A DNA stretch of 64,000 bases from Anaerospora hongkongensis (GCF_004339805.1 NZ_SLUI01000009.1:1-64000), one strand, 5' to 3'. Shown: positions 51,676 through 60,992, numbered from the stretch's first letter. Translations and numbers: made by a program. Notes: generated from the letters alone by a model not told the origin.

Positions 51676-53835
51676 GTGGAAACCATTCGCGGCATCGTAG
51701 AAAATATAGTATTTCAAAATGAAACGAATACCTTTGTTGTATTTCGCCTCCGCCCCCAGAGCAGTGCAGGTGCAGCTGTTGTGGTGGGCAGTATTGGCGC
51801 GCCCTTGTTGGGAGAAGAAGTGGAGCTTAGCGGTGAGTGGGTAGAACATGCCCGCTTTGGGCGGCAGTTTAAAGCTGAAACCTGCCGTCGGCTTGCGGTT
51901 ACAACCGAAAAAGGGATTGAACGGTTCTTAGCATCAGGGATTATTAAAGGGATCGGACCCTCACTGGCAGCCAAACTGGTTGGGGCATTCGGTGCCCGGA
52001 CACTGGAGATCCTGGAGTTTTCGCCGCATCGTCTCACTGACGTAGAGGGAATAGGTGCCAAAAAGGCCGAGGCTATACGTCTGGCTTTTGCTTCGCAAAC
52101 CGAATTGCGGGATGTCATGCTGTTTTTAGAGCTGCATGGAGTTTCCGGTGCTTACGGTGCAAGAATTGTTGCTGCTTATGGGGCGATGGCCCTTGATATT
52201 CTGCGGGAAAACCCTTACCGCCTGGCAGCTGATGTCGATGGAATCGGCTTTCGTACTGCCGATCAGATTGCTCAGTCGCTGGGCCTTGAGCGGGATCATC
52301 CCCAGCGGCTAACCGCAGGTATTCACTATGCGTTGCTGCAAATTGCCCAGTCAGGTCATTGCTGTGTGCCCGAGGGCGTACTAGTCGAAGAAGCGGCTAA
52401 GCTGCTTGTGGTTGATGCTCTGGAAGTGGGGGTCATTCTCCGGCGGATGATCACCACAGGTCAGTTGATGACAGAAGAACATGCAGGCCTGGAATTGGTT
52501 TATCCTGCTTATCTGTATTATGCTGAGAAGAAAGTCGCCGAACGATTGCTGGAAATACGGGATCAGGCGAAACCGGTTAACAGTCTTGATCATGAGGGTG
52601 CAGTTGCTCACTGGGAGCAGGCGGCTCACGTCCAGCTAGCCGAGGCTCAGCGGCAGGCTCTTGTTTCGGCGTTATCGCACGGGGTATTGGTGCTCACCGG
52701 TGGACCGGGTACAGGGAAAACGACTACCGTCCGGGGCATCTTAGCTGTACTGGAGGACCAAGGATTTAAAATTGTGCTGGGCGCTCCTACCGGACGAGCG
52801 GCCAAGCGCCTCAGTGAGGCAACGGGACGGGAGGCGGCTACCATTCACCGGCTGCTAGAGGCAGGCGGCGGAAAGGAAGGGGCGCCGGTCTTCTCCCGCA
52901 ATGAAGAAAATACGGTCGATGCCGATGTCCTGATTGTTGATGAAGTCTCGATGATGGATATTAACCTGACGAACTTTCTATTGCGGGCAGTACCTGATGG
53001 CTGTCGTGTCATTCTCGTGGGCGATGTCGATCAGCTGCCGGCCGTGGGACCTGGTTCGGTTCTGAAGGATATTATCCGCTCCCAGGCAGTGCCGGTGGTG
53101 CGTTTGACCGAAGTTTTCCGCCAGGCTGGTGAAAGCATTATTGTGCACAATGCGCACCGGATTAACCGGGGTTTAAAGCCTGACTACAATGTAAATCAGG
53201 ATTTTTGGTTTTATGAATTTGGCGACAGCCAGTCGGCTGCCAATGCTATTGTGGACTTATGTGTTAATCAGCTGCCTGGCGACGGTTATGCAGTGACGAG
53301 TGATATACAGGTCCTGTCCCCAATGCACCGTCATGACTGCGGTGTGGAGAATTTAAACAGTCTGCTGCAGCAGGCTATTAATCCTGCCCAGCCTGACAAA
53401 CCGGAAATTAGTACGGCTAAATTTACGTTCCGGCAGGGTGATAAAGTCATGCAGATGAAAAATAATTATGCCAAGGGAGTCTTTAATGGCGACATTGGCT
53501 TGATTACCGCCATTGATAACGGTCTGGTTTTTGTCCGTTATCCGGATAACGCGATTATCTATGAAAGCAATGAAGTAGATGAGCTTCACCTGGCATACGC
53601 CATGAGTGTGCATAAAAGCCAGGGCAGTGAATATCCCGTTGTGGTCATGCCGCTTACTGATAATCATTATGTCATGCTGCAGCGTAATCTTTTATATACA
53701 GCAGTGACGCGTGCTAAGGAGCGGGTGATTCTGGTAGGTACGAAGGCGGCACTCAATACGGCACTGTCGAATGACCGCACCAAACGGCGCTATACGCTGC
53801 TGGCTGAAAGGCTGCGAGGAGAAAACGTATGCTAA
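51676..53835 (+). CDS. recD2: RecD2 family ATP-dependent DNA helicase
   Basis: The 719-residue superfamily 1B helicase has N-terminal helix-hairpin-helix units near 90-190 (IIKGIGPSLAAKLVGAFG, LTDVEGIGAKKAEAIRLAF). Walker A TGGPGTGKTTTVRGIL lies near 342, motif II LIVDEVSMMD near 420, VGDVDQLPAVGPG near 450 and FRQAGES near 485. The C-terminal AYAMSVHKSQGSEYPVVV is near 640. It unwinds 5' to 3' and serves DNA repair. The GTG start is 7 bases after TTGGAG. The comF gene overlaps its end by 7 bases. Confidence 0.94.
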   Translation: METIRGIVENIVFQNETNTFVVFRLRPQSSAGAAVVVGSIGAPLLGEEVELSGEWVEHARFGRQFKAETCRRLAVTTEKGIERFLASGIIKGIGPSLAAKLVGAFGARTLEILEFSPHRLTDVEGIGAKKAEAIRLAFASQTELRDVMLFLELHGVSGAYGARIVAAYGAMALDILRENPYRLAADVDGIGFRTADQIAQSLGLERDHPQRLTAGIHYALLQIAQSGHCCVPEGVLVEEAAKLLVVDALEVGVILRRMITTGQLMTEEHAGLELVYPAYLYYAEKKVAERLLEIRDQAKPVNSLDHEGAVAHWEQAAHVQLAEAQRQALVSALSHGVLVLTGGPGTGKTTTVRGILAVLEDQGFKIVLGAPTGRAAKRLSEATGREAATIHRLLEAGGGKEGAPVFSRNEENTVDADVLIVDEVSMMDINLTNFLLRAVPDGCRVILVGDVDQLPAVGPGSVLKDIIRSQAVPVVRLTEVFRQAGESIIVHNAHRINRGLKPDYNVNQDFWFYEFGDSQSAANAIVDLCVNQLPGDGYAVTSDIQVLSPMHRHDCGVENLNSLLQQAINPAQPDKPEISTAKFTFRQGDKVMQMKNNYAKGVFNGDIGLITAIDNGLVFVRYPDNAIIYESNEVDELHLAYAMSVHKSQGSEYPVVVMPLTDNHYVMLQRNLLYTAVTRAKERVILVGTKAALNTALSNDRTKRRYTLLAERLRGENVC

Positions 53836-54488
53836 GGTCCATTTGGTCAGGATTGCTGGATTTGCTTTTTCCACCCTGCTGTCCCGGCTGCCGCAAGGCA
53901 GTTACTGTTCAGGGAGAATGGTGCAGGGCTTGTCTTACCATGGTGTGGGCCCCACGGGAGCTGAATTTAGCCAGTCACGGCGTTACGGCATTGGATGCCT
54001 GTTTTGTGGTCTGTAACTATACGGCAGGAGTGCAAAGGCTGGTCAGGGACATGAAATTCCGTAAAGGCCGCCGTTATGGCTGTCATTTAACCTGGCTGCT
54101 AAATCAGGTTCACGTCTTTAGCCGCCTTGGTCCAATTGACAGTGTCATTCCGGTTCCCTTATCGCCCGAACGCTTAAAAGTCAGGGGTTATAACCAAACA
54201 GAAGTGATTTTTCGTCCATGGGCCCAGGCGCGACAACTGCCATGGTGTAATAGTTTGCGCAGGCTGAAAGCAACCTTACCCCAGTGGGAGCTAACCTTGG
54301 CAGAGCGGCGCAAAAATATAAAAGGCGCGTTTCATGTAACGCGCCCCGAGATCGTGCAAGATAAGCAAATTTTGTTAGTAGATGACTTGTTCACAACTGG
54401 AACAACCATGAACGAATGTGCAAAAGTATTAAAGAAAGCCGGAGCGAAAAGAGTAGTCGGATTGGCCATCGCCAGCGGAGCTCAGTAG
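53829..54488 (+). CDS. comF: ComF family phosphoribosyltransferase-like protein
   Basis: The 219-residue product has an N-terminal zinc ribbon (PPCCPGCRKAVTVQGEWCRAC). A phosphoribosyltransferase domain follows: VIPVPLSPERLKVRGYNQTE near 110 and the PRPP loop ILLVDDLFTTGTTMNEC near 180. In competence it assists DNA handling in the cytoplasm. The start overlaps recD2. It gives independent support that the organism has DNA-uptake genes. Confidence 0.93.
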   Translation: MLRSIWSGLLDLLFPPCCPGCRKAVTVQGEWCRACLTMVWAPRELNLASHGVTALDACFVVCNYTAGVQRLVRDMKFRKGRRYGCHLTWLLNQVHVFSRLGPIDSVIPVPLSPERLKVRGYNQTEVIFRPWAQARQLPWCNSLRRLKATLPQWELTLAERRKNIKGAFHVTRPEIVQDKQILLVDDLFTTGTTMNECAKVLKKAGAKRVVGLAIASGAQ

Positions 54489-54512
54489 CGCACTTTGCTG
54501 ATTGCAGTTGGT

Positions 54513-54549
54513 TGTCATTGCGAGGAGTGCAACGACGTGGCAATCTCAT
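54513..54549 (+). repeat. Dispersed repeat, copy 3
   Basis: TGTCATTGCGAGGAG...CGACGTGGCAATCTCAT lies in the gap between comF and the convergent HD-GYP gene. Confidence 0.85.
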
Positions 54550-54571
54550 TTTTTAGTGCTAAGCATCTCTG

Positions 54572-55174
54572 TTAACCAAGGGCTTCGACAAAAGCCCTAA
54601 CCACATCCGGGTCCAGTACCATGCCGGACAAAATGAAGAGTTCTTTTACCGCTTCTTCTTTGGTTTTGGTCCAGTTTTGGGTACAGGGATTGATAAACCG
54701 GTCATAATAGTTGGCTACGGCAATAATCCGGGCTCCTAAGGGGATATTTACCCCTTTCAGCCTTTTGGGGTAGCCCATGCCGTCCCACCGCTCGTGGTGA
54801 TAGCGGATATAGGGAATAAGCTCCTGACAGCCAGGGATATTTTCCAGCATATAGCTGCCGGCATTGCAATGATTTTTGAAGACACTTAACTCACGGGTCG
54901 ACAAGTAAGGCATCTTAGCCAGTATGGCGTTTGGTACTGTAAGATGGCCAATATCGTGCAGCATAGCAGCCTGGCGGATCCGTTCGATTTCCTCACGGGG
55001 CAGGCGCATCTTAGCAGCCGTACTTACCGCATAGTTAGCCACTTGCTGACTATGCAGATACAGCTTGTAATCTTTTAGTTTGAGTAAGTGCATTAAATTG
55101 GCGATAATTTCCTGCGTGCTTTCGATATCGCCGGAATAAGTATCAGGCGTTTGCATTAATGTTAACATAACCAA
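54572..55174 (-). CDS. HD-GYP domain protein
   Basis: About 200 residues long. It has the HD-domain metal motifs SQQVANYAVSTAAKM, MLHDIGHLTVP near 75, NHCNAGSYML near 100 and HHERWDGMGYPKRLKG near 130. The GYP triplet is present as GMGYP, but the usual following Gly-Leu is Lys-Arg. HD-GYP proteins degrade cyclic di-GMP or are degenerate sensors. No receiver or sensor domain is fused. The start is uncertain: TTG 55174 lies 9 bases after AAAGG, and the open frame extends to 55210. It lies next to flagellar genes, fitting motility control. Confidence 0.85.
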   Translation of the reverse strand: MVMLTLMQTPDTYSGDIESTQEIIANLMHLLKLKDYKLYLHSQQVANYAVSTAAKMRLPREEIERIRQAAMLHDIGHLTVPNAILAKMPYLSTRELSVFKNHCNAGSYMLENIPGCQELIPYIRYHHERWDGMGYPKRLKGVNIPLGARIIAVANYYDRFINPCTQNWTKTKEEAVKELFILSGMVLDPDVVRAFVEALG

Positions 55175-55410
55175 GCTAAACTGCCTTTCATAATGAATTG
55201 ATAGATACACGAATAGAAGTACTTTGTTAAATTAGCTAAAAAGTAACATTATCCTGCAGGAAACGAAAAAAAATGTCTATTTCCCAGGAAATGAGTCTTT
55301 GGGCCTATAGGAAAAATGACTAATGAAAGCGAAAAAAGTAGTAACCAGTAAATAGGACTTATAGTATAATTAGGTTAGAAATTTGGGTTAGTAGGAAGGA
55401 GAAATTAGCA

Positions 55411-55803
55411 ATGGGACTTACAAATTGTTCCGGCTGCGGCAAATTAATGTTGGATAATCCGAGAGGGATTTGCCCTGATTGCTATGCGCAGGAAGAACAG
55501 GACGAATTGGCAATTGTTGAGTTTCTGCGGGAAAAGAAGCGGTCTTCGGTTGAAGATATCCATAAGGCTACCGGCGTTAAATATAAAACAATTATGCGGA
55601 TGATTCAGGAAAAACGGATTTTAAGTGACATGGAGATAACCTATCCCTGTGAAAGCTGCGGCACACCGATTCTGCAAGGCCGGCTGTGCGCAAGCTGTAA
55701 CAAAGGGATTCTAGACCAGCTCATGAAAAGCGAGCAAACACGGCAGGCCCCGGACATGCTGCCTAAGCAGACCGGGATGCATACGAACTTCTTTAAGAAG
55801 TAA
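55411..55803 (+). CDS. Flagellar operon protein, YvyF-like
   Basis: The 130-residue product has two zinc-ribbon-type Cys pairs at the N terminus (CSGCGKLM, CPDCYAQ), a winged-helix-like middle (IVEFLREKKRSSVEDIHKATGVKYKTIMRMIQE), and CESCGTPILQGRLCASC near the C terminus. It is the conserved gene preceding flgM in Firmicute flagellar blocks. It is probably a regulator. The ribosome-binding site is AAGGAG. Confidence 0.85.
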   Translation: MGLTNCSGCGKLMLDNPRGICPDCYAQEEQDELAIVEFLREKKRSSVEDIHKATGVKYKTIMRMIQEKRILSDMEITYPCESCGTPILQGRLCASCNKGILDQLMKSEQTRQAPDMLPKQTGMHTNFFKK

Positions 55804-55868
55804 TCCAATTCTCTCTGTCATTGTTAGGTACATAGCTTAACAGTATCATCACATGATACTGTTCCCGC

Positions 55869-55905
55869 TGTCATTGCGAGGAGCATAGCGACGCGGCATT
55901 CTCAT
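55869..55905 (+). repeat. Dispersed repeat, copy 4
   Basis: TGTCATTGCGAGGAGCATAGCGACGCGGCATTCTCAT is a slightly diverged copy in the gap between the YvyF-like gene and flgM. The rest of 55804-56085 shows no gene. Confidence 0.8.
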
Positions 55906-56085
55906 TTTTTTCCACTGTATCTGCTGCGAAATGAATACAGCTGTTAAGCAGCGATATCTAGAGCAATCAGGCGGTAACGAACGATAAATATTCTAAATGA
56001 ACTGTGGCGGGGATTAATGTCCCTGCCGTTTTTGTCGATACTACATATGAGTGAATTCGGCTTTATTGCTGTGAGGTGTGGGTAC

Positions 56086-56364
56086 ATGATAATTTCAGGT
56101 AAAAATGTTCAAAATATCGCGAAGCTGTACGGCGAGCAAACAAAAGTGTCCAAAACGGGGAAAACAGCAGCGAATACTCCGGTGCAAAAACAAGATGAGG
56201 TGATTTTGTCGTCTCAGGCCCAGGGGTTTGGTCCATTGCTGCAAAAATTGCAAAATATGCCGGAAGTTCGTCAAGAACGGGTTGCCGAATTATCGGAAAG
56301 CATCACATCAGGTAAATACCAGGTAGCTGCTAAAGATATTGCCGAAAAAATGCTTGGTCGTTAA
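56086..56364 (+). CDS. flgM: Anti-sigma-28 factor FlgM
   Basis: The 92-residue product starts IISGKNVQNIAKLYGEQTK and ends with the sigma-binding-type VRQERVAELSESITSGKYQVAAKDIAEKML. It keeps the flagellar sigma factor off until the hook is complete. The start ATG follows GAGGTGTGGGTAC; the longer upstream frame is not homologous. It begins the flgM-flgN-flgK-flgL run. Confidence 0.92.
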   Translation: MIISGKNVQNIAKLYGEQTKVSKTGKTAANTPVQKQDEVILSSQAQGFGPLLQKLQNMPEVRQERVAELSESITSGKYQVAAKDIAEKMLGR

Positions 56365-56397
56365 AGGAAGCATTAGCTTATTGAAAGAGGTACGAAT

Positions 56398-56886
56398 ATG
56401 TGGGATAGACTCATTGCTCTTTTAGCCGAACTATCGCAACTGTGCCAGGGGTTGCTTGAACTGAGCAAGCAAAAACGCGAATTTCTCATTGCCGGTCAGG
56501 CGCAAAAGCTTGAGGCGGTAACCCGTCAGGAAGAAGTGCTGATTTTGCGAATTGGCAAGCTGGAAGTCCTGCGCGAAAAAGTTTTGCAGGAAATTGCTGC
56601 TGCCCATCAGCTGAATACACAGGGACTGACGATCTCACAGCTCAGGCAACTGGCAGATGATGAGAACGCCAATAAAATAAAAGAGTTTGAACAAGTATTT
56701 TCGGGCATAACGAACGAACTTGTGCCGCTGAATCAGTTGAATACGCAGCTCATTCAGCAATCACTCAATTTCGTTAACTATAATATTAACCTGCTAGCAC
56801 AGACCCAGACAGGTCCAACATACGCAGCTAAGGGCAGTTCCGGGCAAAACCAGCCGTCAAGGAACTTTTTAGATGCAAAAGTATAA
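56398..56886 (+). CDS. flgN: FlgN-family flagellar export chaperone
   Basis: The 162-residue, fully helical product has LIALLAELSQLCQGLLELSKQKREFLIAG near the N terminus, VTRQEEVLILRIGKLEVLREK, and a late ELVPLNQLNTQLIQQSLNFVNYNINLL. It binds FlgK and FlgL before export. It lies between flgM and flgK, 33 bases after flgM. Confidence 0.88.
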   Translation: MWDRLIALLAELSQLCQGLLELSKQKREFLIAGQAQKLEAVTRQEEVLILRIGKLEVLREKVLQEIAAAHQLNTQGLTISQLRQLADDENANKIKEFEQVFSGITNELVPLNQLNTQLIQQSLNFVNYNINLLAQTQTGPTYAAKGSSGQNQPSRNFLDAKV

Positions 56887-56909
56887 ACAAAAATATTGGA
56901 GTTGGTATC

Positions 56910-58412
56910 ATGCGCTCAACCTTTGCCGGTTTTAATACAGTCGTACGCGGAATTTTTGCACAGCAAGCATCCTTGGATACGGTAGGACATAACATTGCCA
57001 ATGCCAATACCGATGGATATTCACGGCAAAATGTTAACTTAAGCACAACACGGCCGGAAGTGGTTTATGGCGGTGCTGCCGGTAAAATGCAGCTGGGTAC
57101 TGGTGTAACGGCCCAGTCAGTCACGCGGGCACGGGACAGCTTTATCGACAGTCAGATGTGGAAAGAATCCGGTACACTTGGCTATGGGCAGATGACCTAT
57201 GATACGCTCAGCCGGATTGAGGGGATATTTAAAGATACGGCTGAAACGGGGATGCAGGCAGTATTAAATAAGTTTTGGAGTGCCTGGCAGACTTTGAGTA
57301 CCAAAGCTTCCGATGAGGGGACACGTACGGCACTAAGGCAGCGCGGGGTAGAAATGGTGGATACCATCCAGCATTCTTCTCAGCAGCTCAAAGATGTTGT
57401 GGGAGATTTAAATTCCGTTATTGAAATAAAAGTAAATAAAGCCAACCAGATTAATTCAGAGATTTTAAGCCTTAATAAGCAAATTATGACCATTGAAGCT
57501 GGCGGCAAGGATAACGCCAATGATTTGCGGGACCGTCGCGATTTGCTGGTGGACCAGCTGTCTGGCCTGATGAAGGTTCAGGTGAGCGAAGATAAAAATG
57601 GCAGCTATACCATCCAATCTAACGGAGTGCCGCTGGTTAGTGCTACCAGCTATACCGAACTGGCTGTACGGGCGGATCAGACATCGCCGCTGGTAACAAC
57701 CTATGGTACGCCTGCTTATGAAGTTATCGTCAAAGAAACAGGAGAAAACGTAAAATTAGGCAAGGGTGAAATCCAGGGGATGATTGATTCCCGGGACGAT
57801 GAAACTTATGGGATTAAGGGCTATTTGGATCAGCTCAATACCATGAGTAAATTCTTGCTGACAGATTTTAACGAAATTCACCGTGCCGGATATGGCTTGG
57901 ATGCCAGTGCACCCGATAATACGGGCAATAATTTCTTTGGTGCCGATACCGGTGTAATTGGTACTCCGGCAAACGGCAATTGGATTGATGGTCTGAAAGT
58001 CAGCTCGGCCTTATTCGCGACCAGTCCCAATAATGGGCTGAATAAGATTGCGGCTAAAGCAAAAGCCACCGACGGCGATGGCAGCGGCGACTGGGCTGTC
58101 AAAATGTCGGAAGCGCTCAAAACTACGAAATTCAGTTTGCTGAATAATAGCACACTTGATGGTTATTACAATTCACTGGTAGGGGCAATGGGGGTTCAAA
58201 CCCAAAGCGCGAAAAGTCTTACCGAGAATCAGAAGGTTCTGGTCAATCAGGTGAATAACTGGCGGATGTCTATCTCGGGGGTCAATATGGACGAAGAAAT
58301 GACCAATATGATTCGCTTCCAAAAAGGCTATAACGCTGCGTCGCGGATAATGACGACAATGGATGAAATGCTGGACAAGCTGATCAACGGGACCGGCGTA
58401 GTCGGCAGATAG
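56910..58412 (+). CDS. flgK: Flagellar hook-associated protein 1
   Basis: The 500-residue product has an N-terminal D0/D1 domain (FAGFNTVVRGIFAQQASLDTVGHNIANANTDGYSRQNVNL), a central variable domain, and the C-terminal MSISGVNMDEEMTNMIRFQKGYNAASRIMTTMDEMLDKLI. It forms the hook-filament junction. It is co-directional with flgL, 39 bases on. Confidence 0.95.
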   Translation: MRSTFAGFNTVVRGIFAQQASLDTVGHNIANANTDGYSRQNVNLSTTRPEVVYGGAAGKMQLGTGVTAQSVTRARDSFIDSQMWKESGTLGYGQMTYDTLSRIEGIFKDTAETGMQAVLNKFWSAWQTLSTKASDEGTRTALRQRGVEMVDTIQHSSQQLKDVVGDLNSVIEIKVNKANQINSEILSLNKQIMTIEAGGKDNANDLRDRRDLLVDQLSGLMKVQVSEDKNGSYTIQSNGVPLVSATSYTELAVRADQTSPLVTTYGTPAYEVIVKETGENVKLGKGEIQGMIDSRDDETYGIKGYLDQLNTMSKFLLTDFNEIHRAGYGLDASAPDNTGNNFFGADTGVIGTPANGNWIDGLKVSSALFATSPNNGLNKIAAKAKATDGDGSGDWAVKMSEALKTTKFSLLNNSTLDGYYNSLVGAMGVQTQSAKSLTENQKVLVNQVNNWRMSISGVNMDEEMTNMIRFQKGYNAASRIMTTMDEMLDKLINGTGVVGR

Positions 58413-58451
58413 TGGTAACTTTTTTAAACTCTATTGTGAGGTGAGTTCCTA

Positions 58452-59414
58452 GTGCGTGTAACCAATAATATGATAACAGGCAACTATTTATATAGTCTTA
58501 ATAAGTCGCTGGAACGGCAGAATACAATTCAGGAACAATTATCTGACGGCAAGGCAATTCACCGGGCATCCGATGATCCGATTAAAGCGATTCGCTCGCT
58601 CCGCTTCAATACCAGTATTGGTGGAAATGAGCAGTATACACAAAACTTGAAGGATGCTGTATCGTGGATGGATACTACCGATGGTGCATTGCAGGATATC
58701 AGCAGCATTACCATTCGGGCTAAAGAGTTGGCAATCAAAGCGGTTTCGCCAAATCCAACTGAGGCATTTAAGGCGATTGCCAATGAAATTGATGGTATTA
58801 TTAACCAGCTGGTTCAAATCGGAAATTCAAAGCTGGGTGACCGGTATGTCTTTTCCGGACAGAAAGATAAGACTGAACCGTTTACCACTGTAAAGGATGC
58901 GGTAGGCAAAGTTACGCATGTTGTTTATAATGGTGACAACAATAAGCTGTCTATGGTAATTCAGCCTGGCTTGGCAGATGCCAATAAAGATAGTGTTAAT
59001 CTGACTGGAACAGAAGTTTTTGGGCCAGAGATAACAAAACCTGACGGTAGTAAGACAGTGACAATGTTTGACAACCTGATTGCTTTACGGGACGAACTAA
59101 TGAAAGAGCCACCAGACCTGACAAAGATATCCGGTGAACCTGCGGCTTCGACCATTCAAGGGAAAATGGATGCTGACCGCAATGCTATGCTGCTGCAGCA
59201 GACCTATATTGGAGCCCGGATGTCTACGTATGAGATGTCGCTGAACTTATTGCAAAATAATAACACGATTATTAGTGCTGACTTGGCCGCCAATGAGGAT
59301 CTTGACATCCCTAAAGCGATCATTGATGCTAAATCGGCTGAAAATGTCTACAATATGGCATTAGCTGTTGGTGCCCGTATTATGCCGATGTCGCTTGTAG
59401 ACTTCTTGAAGTAA
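58452..59414 (+). CDS. flgL: Flagellar hook-associated protein 3
   Basis: The 320-residue product has VTNNMITGNYLYSLNKSLERQNTIQEQLSDGKAIHRASDDP at the N terminus and a flagellin-like C terminus (PKAIIDAKSAENVYNMALAVGARIM). It connects FlgK and flagellin. The start is GTG after GAGGTGAG. YviE-like follows by 3 bases. Confidence 0.94.
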   Translation: MRVTNNMITGNYLYSLNKSLERQNTIQEQLSDGKAIHRASDDPIKAIRSLRFNTSIGGNEQYTQNLKDAVSWMDTTDGALQDISSITIRAKELAIKAVSPNPTEAFKAIANEIDGIINQLVQIGNSKLGDRYVFSGQKDKTEPFTTVKDAVGKVTHVVYNGDNNKLSMVIQPGLADANKDSVNLTGTEVFGPEITKPDGSKTVTMFDNLIALRDELMKEPPDLTKISGEPAASTIQGKMDADRNAMLLQQTYIGARMSTYEMSLNLLQNNNTIISADLAANEDLDIPKAIIDAKSAENVYNMALAVGARIMPMSLVDFLK

Positions 59415-59417
59415 GCC

Positions 59418-59987
59418 ATGGCAATTTCGAATATTCGTCTTAACATGGAAAGTCAGCCTGTAAAAGCAGAACTGGATATTCAAAAAACTGTTTTCAATCT
59501 CAGCACAACTCCGGCCGTACTTTCGATTGATACAGAACCGGCCGTAGTAGAAATTACCAGTCGTCCCTATGGTACATTGGAAATTGATCAGTCGCCCTGC
59601 CGGGCTTCTATGGGAATCAAGGATTTGGAAACAATGTCCCGTGAGACTGCTGAAAAGGGAAAGCAGGCAGTACTGGAATATATGGCCAATCATGCTCAGA
59701 TCGGTGACCGTATGGCTAAGATAAAAGAAGATATCATAGTTAATATTGCAGCTGAATCAACAGTCCAACCGATCCCCAGTATTTCCTGGGGGTGGAAGGA
59801 CTCGCCAATCATTCGATATACAGCAAATCCGGTCAAATACAATCCACAGCCAGCTAAGCTCGATATATCTTCGGAGCGGGGCACAGTGGATATTGACTAC
59901 CGGGAAGGAAAAGTGGGATTGCGAATGACTCAATATCCCAGTATCCGCTTCTGGACAACCGGCGGTAATGTAGATATTACAAAGTAG
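59418..59987 (+). CDS. YviE-like DUF6470 protein
   Basis: The 189-residue product has repeated short beta units of form xxLEIDxxP(A/C)xxxI, such as RPYGTLEIDQSPCRASMGI, KPVKYNPQPAKLDIS and GTVDIDYREGKVGL. Its position between flgL and fliW matches Bacillus YviE. The function is unknown but probably linked to flagellar assembly. It overlaps nothing and is followed by a hairpin. Confidence 0.8.
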   Translation: MAISNIRLNMESQPVKAELDIQKTVFNLSTTPAVLSIDTEPAVVEITSRPYGTLEIDQSPCRASMGIKDLETMSRETAEKGKQAVLEYMANHAQIGDRMAKIKEDIIVNIAAESTVQPIPSISWGWKDSPIIRYTANPVKYNPQPAKLDISSERGTVDIDYREGKVGLRMTQYPSIRFWTTGGNVDITK

Positions 59988-59990
59988 ATA

Positions 59991-60013
59991 AGCGCTTGGA
60001 GCTCCCAAGCGCT
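59991..60013 (+). terminator. Hairpin after the YviE-like gene
   Basis: AGCGCTTGG and CCAAGCGCT flank AGCTC. The T run is short (CTTATTAT), so termination may be partial. Confidence 0.6.
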
Positions 60014-60048
60014 CTTATTATGCCTATATACTGCTTAACTTAGCTTAC

Positions 60049-60266
60049 TGTCATTGCGAGGAACGCAGTGGCGCGGCAATCTCATTATGCCTGTATGTTG
60101 CTTCACTTAACTTCTTGTCATTGCGAGGAACGTAGTGACGTGGCAATCTCATTATGCTTGTATACTGCCGCCTCAAAGATGAGATATAATATAAATACAA
60201 TGATTATATGTTACTTTTACTTAGCTTACTGTTATTGAGAGGAACGCAGCGACATGGCAATCTCAT
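60049..60266 (+). repeat. Three copies of the dispersed repeat in the gap before fliW
   Basis: Copies at 60049-60085, 60116-60152 and 60230-60266 lie in a gap of just over 300 bases that otherwise holds only the hairpin at 59991. The first two share flanking text (TTATGCCT...GCTT...CTTA...), giving a 67-base tandem unit. The third is more diverged (TGTTATTGAGAGG...CATGG). The last ends 36 bases before the fliW start. Confidence 0.85.
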
Positions 60267-60301
60267 CTTTTTATCTAAAAATAAACAAAAGAGGTGCAAT
60301 A

Positions 60302-60760
60302 ATGAAAATCCTATCCACTCGTTTTGGTGAACTAGAAATCTCAAGTGAAAATATTCTACACTTCGAGCAGGGAATCCCAGGTTTTCCTGATGAAAATGAA
60401 TTTGCTTTTTTACCGTATGAGACAGGCAGTCCTTTTGGTTTTCTTCAATCTACACATGACGCAGATCTGACCTTCTTAATTGTTGAGCCGTTTTCATTCC
60501 TACCAGAATATACTTTCGAACTTTCCGATGAGTGGAGTAAAGAAATTGGCATATCAGCAGAGAATCCGCCTCAAATCTTCAATATCGTATCCATCAAGGA
60601 GCCATTGCAGCAGTCTACTGTCAATCTCCTTGCCCCGGTTGTCGTCAATTGGCGGGATCGTAAAGCCAAACAAATTATTCTCGAAAAAGTAGAATATACA
60701 ACCAAACAGTTGTTATTTCCTAATGGTCTGCCGGATCAGAAGACCCAAGGGGGTAAATAA
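60302..60760 (+). CDS. fliW: Flagellar assembly factor FliW
   Basis: The 152-residue product has TRFGELEISSENILHFEQGIPGFPDENEF at the N terminus, TFLIVEPFSFLPEYTFEL near 62, and FNIVSIKEPLQQSTVNLLAPVVVN near 93. It binds CsrA, and is released by binding excess flagellin. The start ATG follows AGAGGTGC. The csrA start is one base beyond its stop. Confidence 0.94.
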   Translation: MKILSTRFGELEISSENILHFEQGIPGFPDENEFAFLPYETGSPFGFLQSTHDADLTFLIVEPFSFLPEYTFELSDEWSKEIGISAENPPQIFNIVSIKEPLQQSTVNLLAPVVVNWRDRKAKQIILEKVEYTTKQLLFPNGLPDQKTQGGK

Positions 60761-60761
60761 T

Positions 60762-60992
60762 ATGCTGGCTTTAACCCGACGCGTTGGAGAACGTATTGTT
60801 ATTGGCGATAATGTAGTGGTAACTATTGTTGATATTAAAGGCGACAGTATCCGTCTTGCTATTGATGCACCAAGAGAAATAAAGATATACCGGGGAGAAA
60901 TATTTGATGCCATAGCAGCGGAAAATAAAGAAGCTGCAGTGCCGCAGATACCGGCAGCTTTAGATGCTTTAAAAGGATTTCACAAAAAATAG
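60762..60992 (+). CDS. csrA: Carbon storage regulator CsrA
   Basis: The 76-residue product has MLALTRRVGERIVIGDNVVVTIVDIKGDSIRLAIDAPREIKIYRGEI, the full RNA-binding beta fold with the conserved Arg-Glu-Ile. It binds GGA motifs in RNA and probably blocks flagellin translation. It is preceded by AAGGGGGTAAATAAT inside the fliW end, giving coupling with fliW. Confidence 0.95.
   Translation: MLALTRRVGERIVIGDNVVVTIVDIKGDSIRLAIDAPREIKIYRGEIFDAIAAENKEAAVPQIPAALDALKGFHKK

Noticed and set aside
60049..60266. CRISPR array from three spaced repeats before fliW
   Set aside because: Spacing is irregular (67 and 114 bases), the intervening text is partly duplicated, and the same repeat occurs singly elsewhere; no cas genes.
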